NCBI GenBank assembly: GCA_000320545.1 | Contig: ADNK01000856.1 | Location: 1 to 21,016 of the forward strand | DNA from: Bigelowiella natans CCMP2755 | Taxonomy: Eukaryota > Cercozoa > Chlorarachniophyceae | Length of the DNA: 21,016 bases | Reading direction: 5' to 3' | In this document: positions 11,048 through 21,016 of the stretch, piece after piece | Layout: each line of letters begins with the position of its first letter | How positions within the stretch are numbered: position 1 is the stretch's first letter | Translations under genes and position numbers: made by a program | The notes under the pieces: generated by a model | Database searches by the model: none | What the model was told of the DNA's origin: nothing | What the model saw: the letters and a program-made list of their open reading frames with translations, nothing else

Positions 11048-11536
11048 TCATAGTTTTGTCCTTACATTTGTGAAGAAGTCTTTGGCCTTTTCGTAAGCTA
11101 CGTACCCTGTAAAACCAAACAAAGAAGGGAGGAACATAGGAAGAAAAATAGAGAAGGTGGGTCAGAAGAGGAGGGGAATGAAAACAACAACAACAATAAT
11201 AATAATAATGATACCATCTGGCTATTGTTCGGAGGAGATGCAACCAAACGTTGACAATATAGCGTGGCGACTTTTTACGTTGATGCTAGCATGCTGAGGG
11301 AATAACCCTTGCTTTCTCCTTTCCCCTTCTTCTCTCCATCATCATACACTAGTATCGTCATCATCATGATCGTGATCATGAGCTACATACTACTGACTAC
11401 CTATAGCAACGGCAGGAATTCCCTTAGCGAAATTCGGCCCGATCCCCCTGTAGAAACCCATGGCGCCCTGCATGAACGTGCGTGTGTGTTATCACCCACC
11501 GAGGGAATGTTATCAGCAGCGACAAAACTTAAATAT

Positions 11537-11576
<40 letters not shown>

Positions 11577-11742
11577 TCATACTCACATCACTACAACCTC
11601 TTCTTTCATGACGTGCGCCACGCAGTCTCCCATACCGTTGAAGACTGGCTTTCCTGGTAAACTAGTAATATGGAGAAAGGAAGCAAAGCAATAGCAGCGA
11701 GGGAAGCACGTTCATCAATATGCATCCAAAATGCATCTGGCA

Positions 11743-11780
<38 letters not shown>

Positions 11781-11810
11781 GGGAGAAAGAGAGAGAGGGA
11801 GAGAGAGAGC

Positions 11811-11882
<72 letters not shown>

Positions 11883-12893
11883 AGGTATGTATGGTATGAT
11901 TGCTCTGTGCTTTGCTTTCCAACTCCCCATACATAAGCCGATTACTGATCGGTGCTGTCGATGCATTCTCCATTATAACAACAACAAAAACAACAACAAC
12001 AACAACCCAGAGGACTGCAGCTTCGTGCGCACTAGCTGAAGTGGATACGCGACGATCTGGGCAAGAGTGATGATAATGACGATGATGGTGATGACGATGA
12101 TGATGATGAGGACGGCAACAACGATTGTGCTAATAAAACAGGGATCAGACAAGCAGGAGCTTCTTGCCCTTCTACCACGCTCTTGCCCTCATGCTGCTGC
12201 TGTTACTGCTGTTTCTGCTGCTGCTACTACTACTACTACTACTACTACTACCTGGCCGCAGAAAGAGGAGAAAGCACCCATCGTCAACGTCTCGTACCTT
12301 TGATGATACCACGACAATGATAGAAATACAAAGCAATTAAGAGCCGCATGCGACTACGGAGCCATGCTTGGTTATAGTGAAACAGGAAATTATTTCACCA
12401 GCGAGCGCGTGCACATACACATACATGCACACGACGTATGTTCGTTTATCAGGTAGTTGCTTGTTGTTTCTCTTCTTCTTCTTCTTCTTCTTCTTCTTCT
12501 TCTTCTTCTTCCTCCGTGGTTTGCAACCAGCCATGATCTCTTGTTTACTAATGAAGTGTGTATCCAGCCAACTACTACCATGCAGGTTTCTTGTTGGGAT
12601 TTTGTGCGATCCACCTATCCTTGACAGTACCATATACTGCAAGGTCCACGCCCTGTAGTGTGCGTGAGTGTGTGCGTGTGTACGTGTATGAGTGAGAGCA
12701 TGTGTACAGAAAGGGAGATTGTATGCGAGAAAGAGAACATAGTCATTGGAACATGTCAAACATACGCGTGGTCCTCATTTCACCGTCGCAGATAGCTATA
12801 TAGCAGCAAAAAGTAGTAATATGTGCACCTACCGCGTATGGAATAATCCCAATATTTGATGCGCCAAGCCCTACCATATATATACATATTTAT

Positions 12894-12926
<33 letters not shown>

Positions 12927-13290
12927 TATTTATATTATTAGATATGGTCACAAAAGAAATAAGAGAAGAGTGCCATATCTATGTTCTCTACTCCCGCTGC
13001 TGCTTACTTACTCAATTCTACTCCTGTTCTAGCGAGGGTGCAGGGTTGAGGGGGGGGAGAGAGCGTTTGGAGAGGAAGAGGGGAAGAGTGGAAGAGCGGC
13101 ACTTTTACCTTTATAAAGGGCACCGAGTCCCTCATTCTGCATGATCTTTGAAAAACAACCAATAATGCCCGAATATGTGCCTGGTGAGTGATGACGATGA
13201 TGAGGCAGAGCTTGCAGCAAGGGAGAGTGGAATCACGACTATGGCGATATCACTCTACATTAACTACGTGTCTTTGTAAAATATATGTAT

Positions 13291-13335
<45 letters not shown>

Positions 13336-14221
13336 TATGTTACACGCGCACCTGGAGCGGAAATCGCCATTCTCGTCTTCACTACTTCCATAGGATATAT
13401 CACGGTTTGCGCCATCATCCCCGCGAGGCTGATTGCGGAATGGAGAAAGATAGGCCATTCAGCACCAACGTCGTAAATCGTGCGCATCGTCGAGGACCGC
13501 GATACAAAGGAAGAATCTTTGAGAGTTGTTTGTTTGCTGCTGCTTACTACCTTCCTGAGAGAAGGCGCTCGTGGATCTTCACATCGGCCGGATCTGCGAT
13601 GATCTGCGTCGGACAACAAAGTGCATTTCGCTACTGTTTTGAGGAGGATTTGCGGCTACGACGACGATGACGACAACAACAACGGCGGACGGACAGCTAC
13701 CTGCTGCTTCAAGTACTCATAGCAGTAGAACTTGGCCGCGCTTTCCGGCATGATCTTGATCACGTTTGCACCTAGGCATTGACTGGATTAGTGATGTACT
13801 GGCATTGCGATAGTAGCGGGTAGGAGCTTCATAGTAGTTGTGGCTTGGAGCTGCTTTTTGATGGCTTCGTGTGTTTTCTCTGCGTTCCTCTGTTCCCTCT
13901 CCTATATGAATCAATGATATCCTCCTCCTCCTCCTCCTCCTCCTCCTAGATATGAAATTGAGTTCTTTCAACCGTTGCCCCTCCAGAATGCCGCCAGACC
14001 ACCCTCTGCGTACACCTCCTTGATGACCTATAGCAGCACCACCAGCAGCAGCGGTAGTACAAATTAGCAGCAGCTACAAAGGTGTGTTATTATTATTACT
14101 ATTGTTAATAGTAGTTGTATGGGTGTGGATATACCTGTCCAATACGCGTGCCCTTCCCGCCAGACTGCATCATCATCTGAGAAGAAGCAGTAATGGTGGT
14201 GTGGGCTCGAGCACAATTGTG

Positions 14222-14259
<38 letters not shown>

Positions 14260-14780
14260 ACGTAATCATCATTTTCGAACGAATGCTGCCGTGTTGCTTC
14301 TGGTATGTGCCAACCACACACACACACACACACACACACAAACGAACGAAGATAGAAAGCGAGCAAGAGAGCGAGAGAGAAGCATATCACCGATCGTGAC
14401 ACATGAATCATACCTTGATCCTATCCGCAGGTGCTGTTAACGTCCGCGATACGAAACCCGCGACACCACCTAATACATCATATTGCCGATATCTTGTTAT
14501 TTCTAATGATGGTGACGATAGTGATGATGGTGATGGTGATGATGATGATTATGATGATGACGAAATATATCTTGACCATTGCGCGTGTAATTGCGTATGT
14601 TAGCCCATCATGCCCTATCAGGCAATGTCGCTACTAATTCGGTCGGTCGGTATATGTAAAGCAGCATTGTGGCAATAGCGGCAACCCACCAATCCTCATC
14701 ATCAAAATCATCATCATCACAATTGCTGCTAGTGCAAGTAAGTGCCACTATTGCTACCGTCACTACTCCTACCGCTAAAC

Positions 14781-14813
<33 letters not shown>

Positions 14814-14919
14814 CTACTCCTACCAGAAAGAAACACATTCAGGGGACTAGTTTGTGACTTGTGGCTGCTCTCGGACTTAGGAATCCCATAGTAACCTATC
14901 GGAGTGGGGAGAGGAGTAT

Positions 14920-14962
<43 letters not shown>

Positions 14963-15444
14963 GGGGAAGGGGAAGGGATGTTTTTTAGGTGTTAGAGAGA
15001 TTGTTAAAGGGGGGGGGAGCAAAGATATGACGGCAAACTGGTGCTGCATTTTCTTTCTTCAACCTCCGTGTCAAGAGCTGACGGTTTCAACGTCACCCCC
15101 ATCACCACGATCGATCCCACCATAACCATCATATTAACCACCATATTTCGCCATCCTCATTTTCGGGTGTGTGTCGTTTGTATGGCACATACCAAAGACG
15201 AAGTCGTCTGTTGCTGTGTCTAAAATCCTGGCGACTTTCATCGATGGAAACTACATTTGAGGTGGTGGTGGTAGTTAGTTGTTGTTTGGAGCAGGGGGGC
15301 GGAGAGAAAAAGAGCATACGGACAACGGACTAATGTCCAAAGGAGGTTTCCATTGTGTCTTTCTGAGGACATCTATCAATTCTCCCCATGCGTTTTATGT
15401 AAACAGGTTTCCATTTCTTACTCAAAGTTTGTGCGTTGCCAATT

Positions 15445-15476
<32 letters not shown>

Positions 15477-17177
15477 TATCCATCGTGAGCAGCAACGCAG
15501 TCCAACAACTGCCCTTATGAGTCACAGGAATATGCTTCATCTACCAGCATAGTTATCCGCTGAAACTCCTCAAAACAGACTTCTCCGTCCTATTGAACGA
15601 AAGAAACAAATAATCAATAATGCTCGTTTAGACAGAGTCGCATACGAAGAATCAGCCAATATGAAATGCCTATTTCGCGAGTAATCATAAACAAGTTGTT
15701 TGAGTGTATGGTCGTATTATTGATAATCCAATGATATCAGCCACCACCGCATTCCTCATACTACCCCATTTTTGTCGAAATGCTTGATAATTTTCCTGAC
15801 TTTGGACTTTGTCGCCTAAATTTTCAAATCACAACAACCAACGGGAGAAAGTGGATAGAACCAATTAGTGTGTACGAGCGTGCGCTCGTGTGCGTGCGTA
15901 GAGGAAAAAAATAGATGGCCTGGCATCAATGGATTATGCAGAGATGTCCTCAGCTCTTTATGTGGTATTTATAATGTTTATAGTTTTCCATCATTAGTGA
16001 ATCTTCTTATAGCTTGCACTTCTTCACCGAAAGTCCATATTCTTTGAGGGCCTCTAGAAGATTTTCCTCCGATATTTTGCCCGACCCGTCCTGGCAGCAA
16101 CACAACATCAGCGATGAGATATTGCTGGTGAAGGGGTTTCTGTTGTATGCACTCGTGTGTGCACAACAAAGAGTTATTATTCCCGGCCGTCCTGCGCTAC
16201 TGCTACTACTACTACTACCACCACTACTACTACACACGACCTTGTCCATGCTGTCGAATATCTTCTGGAGCTCTCCATTGCGGTACACTGCGAAGTTCTT
16301 AAACTCTTCAAACTTGATCTTGCCTGGAGGTATTTATGAGAGGTTATATGTCTTTTTGCTATGATCTAAGCAAGTCTACGGGAAGACTACATGTTTGCAT
16401 GGGGAAAACTGTGCCTGAGTCAACTTTTTTTTATTAATTTAAGATATGTGTGATATAAGGTATTGCATTTGAAACACACACACACAGATACACACACCTT
16501 AATGATCACGCATATATGTATTTCACACTAAATACGTATATCTGTAGTTAGCTGTCTACCGTTGCCGTCTTGATCGTTCTTCAAAACATACTTCCACGTC
16601 TTACCACACATTCAAACACGGAAGAGCAGCGAATTGAGATACAGCTTGTAAGAGGTCACATAGGTTTTCATACTGTGTTAGACAACACTTTATTACTATC
16701 CCTTTGAAACTAAAGCTACCACCTCCCATGTTACCTTGTCTCCATCCTCGACGCGCAGTCCTACACCATGCACATAGTATTCAACACAACATAATATTGC
16801 ATTGTGTGAGATGTGGTAGGCATACACGATTGACAGATACAGACAATAATCTAGCTAGCTCAAAGGGTTGCAATGTTGTCGACCGAGAAGAGAAAGCCCT
16901 TGACGAAACTCAGATTTTGAGATCTCACCGTCCTAAGAAAGCCAGTCACGTACAAGCAAAAACACACCCCACATAGCATGCAGTGACGGAACTGATCAAA
17001 ACTATAAAAGGGCGGGGGTTGAAAATTCAGGTGGCTGACCCCATTCCTGTCGAAGTTTTGAAACAGGGTCTTCAGGTCTTCGTCTGCAAGATAGTGCGAT
17101 CGGTAATGATGATGATGATGATGATGAGACGATGATAGCACAGACATAACCATACCAGACAAAACCTTCCGCGACAT
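11048..17177 (-). CDS. Calcium-binding mitochondrial carrier (SCaMC / ATP-Mg-Pi type)
   Basis: Likely exchanges ATP-Mg for phosphate across the inner mitochondrial membrane under Ca2+ control. Exons, 5' to 3': 17177-17040, 16932-16884, 16760-16735, 16599-16560, 16323-16241, 16090-16028, 15815-15765, 15589-15545, 15513-15422, 15227-15193, 14895-14824, 14469-14414, 14176-14135, 14027-13973, 13771-13701, 13603-13551, 13428-13352, 13180-13109, 12870-12833, 12652-12579, 12297-12252, 12056-12007, 11661-11598, 11467-11401, 11106-11048; about 505 aa, a normal length. EF loops: DRNGDGEISKSE (43-54), DQDGNGKIKFEE (80-91), DKDGSGKISEEN (111-122, Asn at position 12), DKNGDGEVCFEE (147-158). Carrier signatures: PADRIK (about 245), PMEVVKTR (about 336), PLQLVRTK (about 431), each followed by an acidic-Gly...aromatic-basic-Gly motif (FWRGN, LYKG, FYRG). 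The protein ends FFTNVRTKL. Uncertain: the start (MSRKVLSG, then His7), the acceptor at 16599 or 16590, and the exon at 15513. Confidence 0.93.
11538..11570. repeat. (CA)n microsatellite
   Basis: About 16 CA units in the intron between carrier exons 11661-11598 and 11467-11401. Confidence 0.95.
11743..11881. repeat. Compound (CA)n-(GA)n-(TA)n-(TG)n
   Basis: Four dinucleotide tracts lie one after another: CA to about 11779, GA-rich to about 11808, TA at about 11813-11846 and TG at about 11847-11879, all in the carrier intron 12006-11662. The outer CA and TG tracts are reverse complements of each other and flank a self-complementary TA core, so this is a large potential hairpin. Confidence 0.95.
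11977..12116. repeat. (CAA)n and ATG/GAC triplets around a carrier exon
   Basis: CAA triplets (about 11977-12006) read as GTTGTTGTT on the coding strand and form the donor of exon 12056-12007. ATG/GAC triplets at about 12068-12116 lie in the preceding intron. Confidence 0.9.
12223..12251. repeat. (CTA)n forming a splice donor
   Basis: CTA triplets on the plus strand read GTAGTAGTAG on the carrier's coding strand and start exactly at the donor of exon 12297-12252 (CAG followed by GTAGTAG). Confidence 0.9.
12471..12511. repeat. (CTT)n microsatellite
   Basis: About 13 CTT units (GAA on the coding strand) in the carrier intron between exons 12652-12579 and 12297-12252. TA-rich tracts at about 12885-12925 and 13283-13335 occupy neighbouring introns. 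Confidence 0.9.
13919..14341. repeat. (CTC)n, (ATC)n and (CA)n in carrier introns
   Basis: CTC triplets at 13919-13947, ATC triplets at about 14222-14260 and CA units at about 14316-14341, all between carrier exons. The ATC tract lies upstream, on the coding strand, of exon 14176-14135. Confidence 0.9.
14511..14959. repeat. GAT, CTA and GA tracts in carrier introns
   Basis: GAT-rich triplets (about 14511-14562), CTA triplets (about 14783-14819, again starting at the donor of exon 14895-14824, which reads GTAGGAGTAG) and GA units (about 14921-14959; CT on the coding strand, upstream of the acceptor at 14896). Confidence 0.9.
15422..15513 (-). other. Tentative carrier exon with a ten-Asp tract
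   Basis: On the minus strand an open segment reads through GAT10 and ends NWQRTNFE at a GTAAGA donor. Phase 2 joins correctly to the next exon, ILDTATDDFVF. This is where relatives carry a Trp-containing helix between the last EF-hand and the carrier domain. The problem is upstream: the only in-phase acceptor (CATAAG) leaves an intron of 31 bases after exon 15589-15545, far below the other introns here. Confidence 0.55.
17106..17127. repeat. (ATG)7 / (CAT)7 tract near the carrier N-terminus
   Basis: On the coding strand this is seven CAT codons, giving His7 in the modelled first carrier exon. It could instead lie in an intron or the 5' leader if translation starts elsewhere. Confidence 0.85.
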
Positions 17178-17658
17178 TGGACTATGCACTGAGCGTTGCG
17201 CAACCTGAGATAGAGAGCAACAACAAGCTGTGTCAGAGTTTCTCGTCGACACTTACAGAGATGTCATGGATCCTCTTCCCTTCCTTCCCCCTTCGGAAAC
17301 CCTTGCACCACCTATCGACTCGTAACCCAGAGGAGAAGCACAAATATCAGGCGGAACACTTCGTATCGGAAGTCCTTTTCTGTTGTCGCAAGCGCAAAAT
17401 GAATCACAATTCCCAGTCGGATCATCGGGAAGTCTGAATATCTATCTTATCTACCGGTAATAAAACCTCGAGTCATGACCGGCCAATTCTGAATGGAATG
17501 CCGATCTGTGCATGACGCATGGCCAAAAACGGGAAGTAATTCGAGTATTCATGCTGAATGGGAAAACACAGGCTATTTTTACCTAAGAGACAGACAAAGG
17601 ACGTCACGGCTGAATTTTGCTGGAAATTTCGTCTTTCTGGGGCGTGGTCTGAGCAGTG
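17178..17658. promoter_or_regulatory. Divergent intergenic region (carrier / FSH1 hydrolase)
   Basis: About 480 bases separate the starts of two genes transcribed away from each other, so both promoters should lie here or partly overlap the neighbouring first exons. I see no clear TATA box or paired elements. A GTAAGT donor on the minus strand at 17256-17251 follows an ATG at 17267-17265 and could mark a spliced 5' leader or an alternative first exon of the carrier. Confidence 0.6.
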
Positions 17659-19043
17659 ATGAGCGACGCTCCCTCCCTGCGCGTACTCTGCCTTCATGGC
17701 ATGCACCAATGCGGTACGGACAGCCACATGCACATTATCCCCTGTATCGTTTCCTTTCTCATAGAGCTTCTTCACCATCAGGAGAGATATTTTCCCAGCG
17801 ATTAGGCGCCCTGAGAAAGAAGGCCGGACGGCTAAAGCTGCAGCTCCACTTCGTCGATGCACCCTTCGAATTACCACTGGAGGAAGGTCAGCAAGTGGCT
17901 ATGAGGTGCTGGTATCGTAAGGGCCAGGAGGAGAAGGACTGGAAGACAACGCTGAAGTTTATATCCCAGGTGCTCAAAAACTTGTTGTTTCATCATCGAG
18001 ATCGTCGAGATGCTCATATTTCACACAGGAGGACAGGAAACATGGCCCGTTCGACGGTATTATCGGATTCTCTCAGGTGTATAGAATGTCATTTTCTTTT
18101 TAATTCCTAGCCCCTAGATAAGGCTCCTGCATCGATGCGTGCGTGTTCTTGCAACATGAGAACTGCAGCAGCAACGACAATTGTCGGCCGGCTCCCTCCT
18201 TCTGCCTAATCTCAAACGTGCTTGTGCTGTAGGGAGCCGGAATCTGTGGCCTCCTGTGTAGAACACGTGAAGAAGCTCTATGCCAGAACAATCAGCCCAG
18301 CGCCAACAACCCCAGCATTGACAATGATGGTGGTACCATCGATACTACCTCAGAAGGAACGCATATCATCCCCTTACCTGCTCTCAAATTTGCCGTGCTC
18401 TACGGCGGATATATGTCCAAGAAAGTCGCAGTTGGATGTAATGAGAGGAGCAGTCGCCTGAAATCTCCAGGTTGCCTCCATACTCTGCACGTGTATGGCA
18501 AGACAGATCCTGTGGTAAAACCGGAGCAATCGGAGGAGCTGTACCAGGGACTGGCCGAAATCTTTCCCCGTGGAATAACGGAGAAATTCTGCCATCCCAG
18601 CGGACATGTGGTTCCAATGAATCGGAAGGTGGGGGGGGTAGACGGTTGTGCGGAAGGTGGTGGTGGTGGTGGGGGGGGGGGGGGTTGGGTTAAAGCCAGG
18701 TGCTAATCGGCAAGAATCTCAAAACAAAGAAGGGGAAACAGAAAGAAATGCCACAACAATGGTGATTGGGGAATGATTGTTATTAATTGTATTATGCTGT
18801 CATTGGCGTTAGGCTCTTGGTGCTCTGACCGAGTTTCTGAAGAGGGTTAGAAATGAGCTGCACGAGAAGGATGAGAGCGAGAAGACGTTAATGGGAGCAG
18901 GAGGTGGTGGCCAAGGCGCTAAACACGAGAAGGAGGAGGAGGGGAAGGACGATGATATAGTCGAGATAACAGAGGAGCCACCCGCCGGAAATCGAGGGGA
19001 TGGAATCCATTTATGGGGAACTCTACTCCCTGATCAAAAGTAA
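17659..19043 (+). CDS. FSH1/OVCA2-family serine hydrolase
   Basis: Alpha/beta hydrolase of the FSH1 (OVCA2) family; substrate not predictable, probably an ester. Five exons, all in phase: 17659-17713, 17782-17969, 18029-18076, 18233-18628, 18813-19043; about 305 aa. The first exon is too short to stand out alone but reads MSDAPSLRVLCLHGMHQCG, the family's N-terminal strand and oxyanion region. Then come EIFSQRLGALRKK, LHFVDAPFELP and the nucleophile motif GFSQGAG, with Ser96 encoded just before the 18076/18233 junction. HVYGKTDPVV gives the acid Asp189, and CHPSGHVVP gives His222. The triad is complete. The C-terminus carries an extra acidic, Gly-rich tail (about 245-290) beyond the usual end. 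The ATG at 17659 is chosen because it directly precedes the LRVLCLHG strand. Confidence 0.92.
18629..18812. other. G-rich intron of the FSH1-type gene
   Basis: The last intron begins GTGGGGGG and carries GGT triplets and a run of about 12 G at roughly 18657-18684. The G runs lie 30-55 bases after the donor and could form a quadruplex in RNA; this is inference from composition only. Confidence 0.6.
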
Positions 19044-19184
19044 TAAAGAAAAAGATTGTCATCGATCGAAATATACGCGCACATATATAAACATGCATAT
19101 TATCATGATGGCGGGGATTTCATTTTATTCTTTCTCGCCCCCCCCCCCCTCCCCCCGTCCCTCTCCCTAGACTCTCCACCTATC

Positions 19185-19423
19185 ATGGACTTCAAAGTGT
19201 TCGCAGAAGAGTTTCCGAAGGCAAGGGCTCTCGTGAGAATAAGAATCGTGAAGGGGTACCCCGACGAGAAGGCACCGATCATCGAAATCATGGATTTGAA
19301 GGGGGTGGGGGATGATGGAACTCTCCTGACAAAGCTCAAGACTCGACTAGATGATACCTGCAGAGAAAATATCGGCCAAGAGGTGTACAAATGAGCAAGA
19401 TGGGTAGGAGGGAGGGAAGGGAG

Positions 19424-19461
<38 letters not shown>

Positions 19462-20239
19462 AGAGATGCAGTTGGCCTGAAACGCGTTTAACTTCATTTT
19501 TTTTAATGATGTACCCTTCTTCTTCTTCTTCTTCTTCTTCTTCTTCTTCTTCTTCATCGTTTGTCATCATCGATATCGTAATTATATATTGTGCAGGTCC
19601 TCTTCACAGTTGTTGAAGATGCGAGGGAATGGCTACGAGAGACCGCCGCTTCGATGGCCTCTTCCTCCTCCTCCTTCTCCTCATCCAGTGCTAATGATGC
19701 CAAGACCCAATCGATGGTAGTCAAATAACATCGTCGGTTTTTCTTCCACTTCTTCTTCTTCTTCTTCTTCATCTTCTCTCGCGCGTCGTCTTGCCTCTGT
19801 ATTTGTGAATCATGTGCCAATGTTCCGAAAGAAGCGAAGAAGACAGTAGAACCACACGATGGCATCGATTGATGTTAATGATAACCCCGAATCAGCTTGC
19901 AACAGCAGCAAGTAATAAATAGCACATAACACTGAACAGGATGGGGCAGGGGACCGGCTGCGGGAAGGAGCAGAGGAAGAGGGGGAGGCATTCGAGAAGA
20001 TGGAGGAAGAGATTATCGCCGCTGCAACGGCACATGCAGCTCAAATTGACCTGGAGGAGAGACAGAAAATGGGGAAGAAGCAGAGGAAGTCGAAGCGAAC
20101 TAAACAAGATAACACCAGCGGGGGCAACAGTAGCAGTAGCAGCAGCAGCAGCTCCTCAATTACAGGAGGGTGCGAGGACAATGGGAAGATGGAGGACGAG
20201 AAACGACAGAAAGGCGGGCGATGGGAGCTCGTGGTTTGA
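19185..20239 (+). CDS. RWD-domain protein
   Basis: RWD domains (as in GCN2, IMPACT, RWDD1/Gir2) bind protein partners, often in translation control. Three exons in phase: 19185-19382, 19597-19716, 19940-20239; about 205 aa. MDFKVFAEEFPKARALVRI and GYPDEKAPIIEI match the RWD sheet, with the YP...P turn one residue longer than the usual YPxxxP. ENIGQEVLFTVVEDAREWL, formed across the first junction, matches the closing helices and is closest to RWDD1. The rest is a Ser-rich linker, an amphipathic helix (EEEIIAAATAHAAQIDLEE), a basic patch (KKQRKSKRTK) and a Ser10 run, ending GGRWELVV. The first RWD helix (usually ...ELEAL.SIY) is missing, so either an upstream exon was not found or the domain is shortened. 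Its start lies 142 bases after the hydrolase stop. Confidence 0.78.
19428..19772. repeat. (GA)n and (TTC)n tracts in RWD gene
   Basis: GA units at about 19428-19457 and TTC triplets at about 19515-19555 fill the first intron; more TTC triplets at about 19746-19770 lie in the second intron. Part of exon 19597-19716 is TCC/TCA-rich and codes for the Ser-rich linker. Confidence 0.9.
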
Positions 20240-20339
20240 ATGAATATATGATGATGATGATGACGACGACGACGACGATGATGATGATGATGATTTTGGG
20301 GATGATATGTCGATTGATGGTGACCATGATTATGAAGCA

Positions 20340-20374
<35 letters not shown>

Positions 20375-20420
20375 AGAAGAAGAAGAAGAATATGATGATG
20401 ATGATAGGGGTTGCTGTGTA
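20240..20420 (+). other. Acidic open stretch between RWD gene and GTPase
   Basis: After the RWD stop one frame stays open through GAT/GAC triplets, then a mixed segment reading FGDDMSIDGDHDYEA, then GAA triplets and again GAT triplets. The mixed segment uses non-repeat codons yet stays acidic. It lacks an ATG and cannot be joined to the RWD exon by a good GT-AG intron, so I leave it outside the gene models. Confidence 0.5.

Positions 20421-21016
<596 letters not shown>

Noticed and set aside
12337-12759. Minus-strand frame with poly-Lys and Thr-His repeats
   Set aside because: It spans the CTT array and runs through introns; the real coding part here is the carrier exon 12652-12579 in another reading.
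17473-17877. Minus-strand frame of 134 codons opposite the FSH1-type gene
   Set aside because: It is antisense to the hydrolase's first two exons, whose plus-strand reading has clear family motifs.

Overview
This is nuclear DNA of an intron-dense eukaryote. Every recognisable gene is cut into short exons (many of 26-100 bases) by GT-AG introns, mostly 60-350 bases long and packed with microsatellites. Long single reading frames are therefore mostly artefacts of the repeats, and the real genes appear only after splicing. The gene set (plant/bacterial-type methylthioribose kinase, calcium-dependent mitochondrial carrier, FSH1-type hydrolase, RWD protein, YchF/Ygr210-like GTPase) fits an alga or other protist. 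Methylthioribose kinase argues against an animal and most fungi. I cannot name the lineage.

Layout. 1-4062 (+): 3' part of a multi-EF-hand calcium-binding protein, cut by the window start. 4063-5471: intergenic, with copy 1 of a dispersed repeat. 5472-9581 (+): 5-methylthioribose kinase, 15 exons, about 484 aa. 9582-11047: intergenic between two converging genes, with copy 2 of the same repeat but with one block inverted. 17177-11048 (-): calcium-binding mitochondrial carrier (SCaMC type), 25 modelled exons, about 505 aa, four EF-hands and three carrier repeats. 17178-17658: divergent intergenic region. 17659-19043 (+): FSH1/OVCA2-type serine hydrolase, 5 exons, about 305 aa. 19185-20239 (+): RWD-domain protein, 3 exons, about 205 aa. 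About 20421-21016 (+): start of an OBG-family GTPase, running off the window.

The models rest on three tests applied together: family motifs, GT-AG borders, and codon phase carried across each junction. For the kinase, carrier and hydrolase, phase agrees at every junction; one carrier join (exon 8 to 9) implies an implausibly short 31-base intron. The first exons of the EF-hand protein, the start of the RWD protein and the joins of the GTPase are less certain.

The genes do not form a single pathway. The kinase belongs to methionine salvage. The carrier couples cytosolic Ca2+ to adenine-nucleotide exchange in mitochondria. The others are housekeeping or unknown. The points most worth checking are the two-copy repeat with an internal inversion, the matching intron positions inside EF-hands of the carrier, and microsatellites that touch splice sites or code for homopolymer tracts.
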